Source: Saprospiraceae bacterium (GTDB lineage: Bacteria; Bacteroidota; Bacteroidia; Chitinophagales; Saprospiraceae). From it: a stretch of 10,914 nt of DNA. Position 1 is the first letter of the stretch; every line of letters begins with the position of its first letter. Location: NCBI GenBank assembly GCA_020436955.1, contig JAGQWW010000056.1, positions 1 to 10,914 on the forward strand, written 5' to 3'. Shown in pieces: positions 6,876 to 10,914 of the stretch. The notes under the pieces are model-generated. The model worked only from the letters and a program-made list of their open reading frames with translations. It had not been told where the DNA came from and made no database searches. The position numbers were made by a program, and so were the translations under genes.

Positions 6876-6943
6876 TTTTACGGCATTAGGCTCGCAAAGG
6901 TAGCATAAACACCAAAATGGTAAAACCGTAAATGCCGTTAAAA
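6876..6943. repeat. Inverted repeat flanking the batD promoter
   Basis: TTTTACGGCATT (6876-6887) and AATGCCGTTAAAA (6931-6943) are reverse complements except for one extra base, with eight continuous matching positions ACGGCATT/AATGCCGT. The 43 bases between them hold the predicted batD -33 and -7 elements, so the arms bracket the promoter. This suits a regulator that binds two sites and loops the DNA, or a cruciform, more than an RNA hairpin. Confidence 0.5.
6895..6925 (-). promoter_or_regulatory. Predicted batD promoter
   Basis: Minus-strand positions 6902-6895 read TACCTTTG, an exact TAnnTTTG -7 match. TTTT (6925-6922) lies 19 bases upstream and matches three of four positions of the -33 TTTG. 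The start site would be near 6888, giving a leader of about 26 bases, typical of Bacteroidota genes without Shine-Dalgarno sites. Confidence 0.55.
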
Positions 6944-6974
6944 GTTGGTTAAGGGATGGCGGGGAATAAAGTAA

Positions 6975-7015
6975 GGCAGCTTTCCAAATACATGATACCA
7001 CGAATGGAAGCTGCC
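6975..7015 (-). terminator. Hairpin after the T9SS-sorted protein gene, possible terminator
   Basis: GGCAGCTTTCCA (6975-6986) pairs with TGGAAGCTGCC (7005-7015): 11 base pairs with a one-base bulge and an 18-base loop. On the minus strand it follows the stop codon of the 899-residue protein by about 56 bases and is followed by TTACTTTATT, a T-rich but interrupted tract. An AT-only dyad TGTTTTT/AAAAACA at 7030-7044 lies just before it. The hairpin is clear; its role as a terminator is inferred. Confidence 0.5.
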
Positions 7016-7071
7016 CCTACCGAACTATGTGTTTTTTAAAAACAAAAACAATGAACAAAAATTACATGCTC

Positions 7072-9771
7072 TTAGTATCGTTGAACGGAGATAGGTAATG
7101 CGTAAGCCTTTCTGTTGAAAGGAGCAATGCGTACCTGGTAAAGTCCATCGATTTGCTGGCTTAAATCAATTTCAAGATTTTCCTGATCAACCGATTCAAA
7201 ATCAAACTTCTGAACCTCCCTTCCCATGGGGTCAACTACTGTGATCAGCGTTGGAGTACCCATGTGTGGTTTTAGATTGACCATCAATCTTCCTTCGGTA
7301 ACCGGATTTGGAAAAGCGATAGCATAATCAACATTTGCAGCTATGAATACTTGCTGAATGTCCGATTTGGCAGTAGTGCCATCTTTGTGTTTTACAGTAA
7401 TACGGTAGAAAATTTCACCACCTAATGGATTATTATCTTCTACAGCATAAAACCTGTTCCGGTCGTCTTCAAATGTATTATCAAGGACATCAATCGGTTC
7501 GAAGTTTACTCCATCGTAGGATCTTTCAACTTCAAATTCTTCATTTTTAAATCCGGTATTATTTACAAATCCCAGGTCAACCTTGTTCCCTTTTGGCGTG
7601 GCTGTCAATTCTAACAAATCTTGCTGCCCTCTGCCTTGATTTGGCGTACAAGGCCCGCTACAGGTAATAAAGAATCTTAACACGACATCAAGCATGGCAT
7701 TAACATCAGCATACAAGGATGCATCCAATCTTCCACCCAGGGCATTATTAGCCACTTCCAATAATGTCCCTACAGTAGCATCTGCATTTAGATGTGCTTG
7801 TAAGGAAATCGGGATCTCAAGACAAAGAGCACTAAGTTTCACATCCAGCATTTCTACGTTTATCCTGGTATTCAGAGCCAATAATATGGTATTGGAAAGT
7901 AAAACATTGTCCAGTTTCCCGTATCTCAAATCCAAGAGGTTCAAAAGGTTGATGCCGTCCACCAGTTCGATGGTACCGGCTTTTAATTTTTTATGACTCC
8001 ATGAATAACAAGGGAAAATATTTTTTAGGGACCGTATGGATTTCTTTGTCAACTTCAGTGCTCTACCCGGATGTCCAATTATCAGCGGATAATCAGTTCC
8101 ATTGTGGTGAGTAAGCGCCACATTTAAAAGTGCATCAACATCCAGTCCGGCATGTACCCCAAGGTATCCTGCCAGGAAATTGCCATCAAAAGCACACATT
8201 GGCTGATGACCGCCATGATTCCCTTCCTCACAATTTGGGATTCCATTGTTATCATCATCGGCAACCGTATATGCTTTATAAACCCTTAGGTCACCCAATA
8301 ATCCTACGCCACTTCCAACAACTATTCGAATGCGATCAAAGGACTTATTGGTGCTAAAGCCAACTGCTCTTAAGTTGTTATTATTTAATAGGCCAAGGTT
8401 TAAAAGGTCCCTTCCCGTTTTTGCTTCCCGGAACCGGGAACCCTTGTAGGTCATCACCGTGATGCGATCCAAAGCCTCAACGCTTAACAATCCACCGGCA
8501 TCCTGGACAACAAAACCTGCCTGATAGCCTGCCGGATAAACCACATTACCCCGTACTTCCAAACTTTGGCTACAGCCTACTGATAGTAAGGATTTGATAG
8601 ATGCATAATTGAGCGGATTATTATCTACCACATTATTTTTGTTGTAAATAGAAGCACCGATGCATGACAATCCAAAAGGTAAAGAAGATGAGGTTCCGGT
8701 GACAACTCTTGCTCCTACATTTGGACCAACTTCAGTGTAACATTCTTCCGCATCATCGCAGTTTTCAGAAGCCAAAATATTAATCTGGACATTAGTGGTG
8801 GATTTCAATCCGTTAAAATCAATTACTTCAAAAGTTGCGAGGTTTAAACCAATATTTTCGCAAGTAAAATCCTTTGGATAGAGGTTTTTATGTTGGATGT
8901 AACAAGGACCATAACTACCTCCGTCCACTAGATCAGGATTGACGCTAATGGTTCCGTCCACATCCAATTGTACTGTTACATCGACTCCTATCGCAGTAGG
9001 TTTTCCTTGTTCCTGCATACTATGGAGCACCATGCCGTGATCCATATTTTTGTAATCGATGTTACCTTTTAAAAGGTATAATACGCCCAAATTCCAGAAA
9101 TCGCCTTCGATGACCCGGTTGATATCATGGATAAATCTGGCACATTGAAAGTTTTCAAAGGTACCATAGTTAAATACCAGTCCTGCATTATAACAATAGT
9201 GGTAATTGAAGATAGAAGATCCGGCATTGATGATTAGTTTTCCCCAATTTTCAATTTGCCCTGTATTGTTAAAGAAGGCATTTGATTCATTGATGAATAT
9301 GCCGATTCCAGCATTTAGGAAAAGTGCTGTAGAGTTAGGTCCGCCGTTATCGATGGAACCAAAATTCCGTACAGTGCCTCGGTTTTCAAACATTCCATCG
9401 TTGTCAAAGACCAGGGTTCCCAGATTGACCATGGTCCCCAGGTTGACCATAGAACCGGTAGCATAATTGATTATTACAGACTGGTTATTGACGACTGAAC
9501 CGGGTCCGATTTCGAGATAATTAAAGTTTTGAAGGGTGAAATTTAAATTTACGTTTCCGCTGATAACCGGGGTGCGGTAAACGTTGGATGGGATGGTGGC
9601 TGTACCTCCAGCAAGGGGTAATCCTGCAGACCAATTGGCTGCAACATTCCAATCCTGGTTAACAGTGCCGGACCAGACAGTCTCCTGTGCAGACAAGATA
9701 AATTGGGTTTGTAAAAACAAAACAGCTAGTACCACTAGCCGAACCCTGATTGTTCGTAGTGCATTGTTCAT
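7072..9771 (-). CDS. Large secreted mosaic surface protein with T9SS type A sorting domain
   Basis: A secreted or cell-surface protein of 899 residues. A signal peptide spans about 1-28 (cleavage near SA-QE). Residues 32-50 (VWSGTVNQDWNVAANWSAG) resemble the start of many Bacteroidota beta-helix proteins. Residues 105-235 carry irregular Asn-Leu-Gly-Thr/Asn-x-Gly turns that suggest a parallel beta-helix. Residues 345-500 look like a recurrent Bacteroidota surface module (PAGYQAGFVVQDAGG at 413-427, FDRIRIVVGSGVGLLGDLRV at 478-497). DDDNNGIPNCEE at 505-516 resembles a TSP3 calcium-binding turn. Residues 527-702 are Leu-rich and unassigned. Residues 719-810 look FnIII-like (FEVERSYDGVNFEPI, FYRITVKHKDGTT). 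The end (817-899; FPNPVTEGRLMV, GREVQKF, IDGLYQVRI) is a type A sorting domain, which directs passage through the T9SS and removal or anchoring. Fourteen cysteines could form disulphides. Adhesion is a guess; no catalytic motif is seen. Confidence 0.88.
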   Translation of the reverse strand: MNNALRTIRVRLVVLAVLFLQTQFILSAQETVWSGTVNQDWNVAANWSAGLPLAGGTATIPSNVYRTPVISGNVNLNFTLQNFNYLEIGPGSVVNNQSVIINYATGSMVNLGTMVNLGTLVFDNDGMFENRGTVRNFGSIDNGGPNSTALFLNAGIGIFINESNAFFNNTGQIENWGKLIINAGSSIFNYHYCYNAGLVFNYGTFENFQCARFIHDINRVIEGDFWNLGVLYLLKGNIDYKNMDHGMVLHSMQEQGKPTAIGVDVTVQLDVDGTISVNPDLVDGGSYGPCYIQHKNLYPKDFTCENIGLNLATFEVIDFNGLKSTTNVQINILASENCDDAEECYTEVGPNVGARVVTGTSSSLPFGLSCIGASIYNKNNVVDNNPLNYASIKSLLSVGCSQSLEVRGNVVYPAGYQAGFVVQDAGGLLSVEALDRITVMTYKGSRFREAKTGRDLLNLGLLNNNNLRAVGFSTNKSFDRIRIVVGSGVGLLGDLRVYKAYTVADDDNNGIPNCEEGNHGGHQPMCAFDGNFLAGYLGVHAGLDVDALLNVALTHHNGTDYPLIIGHPGRALKLTKKSIRSLKNIFPCYSWSHKKLKAGTIELVDGINLLNLLDLRYGKLDNVLLSNTILLALNTRINVEMLDVKLSALCLEIPISLQAHLNADATVGTLLEVANNALGGRLDASLYADVNAMLDVVLRFFITCSGPCTPNQGRGQQDLLELTATPKGNKVDLGFVNNTGFKNEEFEVERSYDGVNFEPIDVLDNTFEDDRNRFYAVEDNNPLGGEIFYRITVKHKDGTTAKSDIQQVFIAANVDYAIAFPNPVTEGRLMVNLKPHMGTPTLITVVDPMGREVQKFDFESVDQENLEIDLSQQIDGLYQVRIAPFNRKAYALPISVQRY
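9415..9450 (-). repeat. Two-copy 18-base tandem repeat within the surface protein gene
   Basis: Plus-strand copies GGTTCCCAGATTGACCAT (9415-9432) and GGTCCCCAGGTTGACCAT (9433-9450) match at 16 of 18 positions. They encode the repeated six residues MVNLGT at about residues 108-119. This is a recent in-frame duplication of one turn-like unit in the predicted beta-helix region. Confidence 0.8.
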
Positions 9772-9827
9772 ATGTGTAAAGTTTGATGATAAAATACCTT
9801 TATCAGAAGGAGACCATCATTCTATTC

Positions 9828-9856
9828 CTATTGCTTTCTTTCATAGAAGGCAATAG
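9828..9856 (+). repeat. Stem-loop upstream of the surface protein gene
   Basis: CTATTGC (9828-9834) pairs with GCAATAG (9850-9856). The pairing continues inside through a T-G position and TTCT/AGAA to a five-base loop TTCAT. As plus-strand RNA this is a 12-pair stem with one wobble; as minus-strand RNA the wobble becomes a C-A mismatch. It lies 57-85 bases before the surface protein ATG, in its leader if the 9997-10027 promoter is used. There is no T tract of terminator type after it. Confidence 0.5.
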
Positions 9857-9935
9857 TGTAACATGCCGATCAAATGTCACAGATCAGCAGTGAGTCTTGA
9901 TAAATCACAGTTATAGTTGGAAAGATTGTGCAAGT

Positions 9936-9954
9936 AGTGTCAAAGCATGACACT
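9936..9954. promoter_or_regulatory. Palindrome, candidate operator
   Basis: AGTGTCA (9936-9942) and TGACACT (9948-9954) are perfect inverted repeats around AAGCA. A 19-base dyad with seven-base arms in a divergent promoter region fits a dimeric helix-turn-helix regulator site. The regulator is not identified. Confidence 0.45.
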
Positions 9955-9996
9955 TCAGTTCAATATAGATGTGAATCGTAGTCTGGATAAGAACCT

Positions 9997-10027
9997 CAAA
10001 GATAATCCGGTTTGCGGTCAAATGAAA
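9997..10027 (-). promoter_or_regulatory. Candidate promoter of the surface protein gene
   Basis: Minus-strand positions 10004-9997 read TATCTTTG, an exact TAnnTTTG match. TTTC (10027-10024) sits 19 bases upstream and matches three of four positions of the -33 TTTG. It would give a long leader of about 220 bases containing the 9936-9954 palindrome and the 9828-9856 stem-loop. No better candidate was found nearer the ATG. Confidence 0.35.
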
Positions 10028-10273
10028 CCCCTTTGGAGAAATTAATGCACAATTAAAAGTCAAAACACCCGTAATCAAAGGATTTGAGGTGAAAATATTT
10101 TTTATAAAAATCACTTTATCATGTCACATTTTTAATAAAAATTGTAATTAATTTTAAATTCTTTAAAAGTTATTGTTATTAATCGCATAGCATTGATTTG
10201 TAATGTATTGTGAGTTTTTAAATTGTTATGCATCATGAAAAAAAAAATGTGAAAAACCAACCCCTTCAAACCA

Positions 10274-10304
10274 TTTAAAGCTTTGCAGTAAAAAATTAAT
10301 TTTG
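10274..10304 (+). promoter_or_regulatory. Predicted trmB promoter
   Basis: TTTA (10274-10277), a 19-base spacer, then TAATTTTG (10297-10304), an exact TAnnTTTG -7 box. The start site would be near 10311, leaving a leader of only about 15 bases before the ATG. Confidence 0.55.
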
Positions 10305-10325
10305 CGGCAAAATGATAGACCTAAT

Positions 10326-10914
10326 ATGAGCCGCAGAAATAAGTTATTGAAATTTGAGCAGTTGCATGCTTATCCCAACGTTTACGAAAATCTAGAGATC
10401 GAAAACACATTGCTCCTAGGGCCAGAGGGAAAGGAACTGGAAATGAAAGGACGCTGGAAGGAGCATTTTGGCAATGACCATCCCATTACCTTAGAATTGG
10501 CATGTGGAAGGGGTGAATATACGCTAGACCTGAGTCGCATGTATCCCAACCGCAACTTCATAGGTGTCGATATAAAAGGTGCCCGTATCTGGAAAGGTGC
10601 TACCCAGGCGCTGGAAGAAAACCTTTCTAATGCATGTTTCCTGCGTACCCGCATCGAATTCATTCACAGCTTTTTCGAGCCCGGCGAAATCGAGGAAATC
10701 TGGATCACTTTCCCCGACCCTTTCCTTCGCGAAAGCAAATCAAACAATCGTCTGACCTCGCAAAACTTTCTGGGCCGCTACAAAAAATTCCTACTTCCAG
10801 GCAGCCTCATCCATCTAAAAACTGACTCTCCGGAACTCTACGAATTCACACTTGAAGAATTGAAATCAACCCAGGACTTCGAACTGGTTTACGAAGAATC
10901 TGACATCTACAGCA
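10326..10914 (+). CDS. trmB: tRNA (guanine-N7-)-methyltransferase, 3' end cut by window edge
   Basis: TrmB uses S-adenosylmethionine to methylate N7 of guanosine 46 in the variable loop of tRNAs in the cytoplasm. The visible 196 residues start at the ATG 10326 with MSRRNKLLKF. They contain the SAM-binding motif LELACGRGEYTLDL at 56-69, the acidic ribose-binding region FIGVDIKGARIW at 78-89, and the family signature ITFPDPF at 127-133 followed by RLTSQNFLGRYKKFL at 142-156. HLKTDSPELYEFT at 163-175 matches the TrmB substrate region. The usual length in Bacteroidota is about 220 residues, so only a short C-terminal part is missing. It has its own promoter and is divergent from the surface protein gene. 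Confidence 0.95.
   Translation, partial: MSRRNKLLKFEQLHAYPNVYENLEIENTLLLGPEGKELEMKGRWKEHFGNDHPITLELACGRGEYTLDLSRMYPNRNFIGVDIKGARIWKGATQALEENLSNACFLRTRIEFIHSFFEPGEIEEIWITFPDPFLRESKSNNRLTSQNFLGRYKKFLLPGSLIHLKTDSPELYEFTLEELKSTQDFELVYEESDIYS

Larger units (their letters stand above)
9772..10325. other. Divergent regulatory region between the surface protein gene and trmB
   Basis: This 554-base region has no credible gene. It holds a promoter for trmB (10274-10304), a weaker promoter candidate for the surface protein gene (9997-10027), a stem-loop at 9828-9856, a 7+5+7 palindrome at 9936-9954 and a 12-base AT palindrome at 10099-10110. TGTGA/TCACA pentamers occur at 9877, 9905, 9970, 10124, 10209 and 10248. 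Positions 10090-10250 are very AT-rich. A 67-codon GTG-started minus-strand frame at 9911-10114 shows no recognisable protein features. Confidence 0.7.

Noticed and set aside
9994..10089. CCTCAAA and TTTGAGG inverted pair 82 bases apart
   Set aside because: Seven-base arms this far apart are expected by chance in a region of this size.
10099..10110. TTTTTATAAAAA palindrome
   Set aside because: It is AT-only, lies in a very AT-rich stretch and is not placed on a predicted promoter; chance is the simplest explanation.
9911..10114. 67-codon minus-strand frame in the intergenic region
   Set aside because: It has a GTG start, no conserved-looking features and no signal peptide or domain, and it overlaps the candidate promoter and operator.
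1..10914. Search for CRISPR arrays, tRNA or rRNA genes, insertion sequences and integrase or toxin-antitoxin genes
   Set aside because: No regular repeats, cloverleaf-like segments, transposase motifs or terminal inverted repeats were seen; the window is explained by chromosomal genes.

Overview
The window looks like chromosomal DNA of a Bacteroidota bacterium. The evidence is a protein with a type IX secretion (T9SS) C-terminal sorting domain, a DUF6089-type outer-membrane barrel protein, a BatD-family protein, and several promoters that fit the Bacteroidota pattern (TTTG, about 19 bases, TAnnTTTG) with no obvious Shine-Dalgarno sites. The divergence of the proteins and the large mosaic surface protein would fit a Saprospiria-like lineage, but that placement is a guess.

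Layout from left to right. (1) Positions 1-4064, minus strand: the cell-elongation operon mreB-mreC-mreD-mrdA (PBP2). It reads right to left and is cut at the left edge inside the transpeptidase domain of PBP2. mreC and mreD overlap, mrdA follows after 11 bases with a TTG start, and a good promoter lies about 128 bases before mreB. (2) Positions 4065-4430: a divergent intergenic region with back-to-back promoters, each overlapping an AT-rich palindrome. (3) Positions 4431-5132, plus strand: a DUF6089-like secreted or outer-membrane barrel protein. (4) Positions 5129-6862, minus strand: a BatD-family membrane protein. Its stop codon shares the palindrome TTAA with the stop of the convergent DUF6089 gene. 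(5) Positions 6863-7071: the batD promoter framed by an inverted repeat, and a hairpin that may terminate the next gene. (6) Positions 7072-9771, minus strand: an 899-residue secreted mosaic surface protein with a signal peptide, a beta-helix-like region, a TSP3-like Asp-rich turn, an unassigned Leu-rich region, an FnIII-like domain and a T9SS sorting domain. (7) Positions 9772-10325: a 554-base divergent regulatory region with palindromes and many TGTGA/TCACA pentamers. (8) Positions 10326 to the right edge, plus strand: trmB, the tRNA m7G46 methyltransferase, cut at its 3' end.

MreB, MreC, MreD and PBP2 form one machine (the elongasome) that directs lateral peptidoglycan synthesis. The other genes are separate units: an envelope barrel protein, a Bat-family protein without its usual partners, a T9SS cargo protein and a tRNA-modifying enzyme. 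I see no mobile element, CRISPR array, tRNA or rRNA, and no clear sign of an undescribed multi-gene system. The most unusual items are the mosaic T9SS protein with its unassigned middle region and the palindromes placed on predicted promoters.
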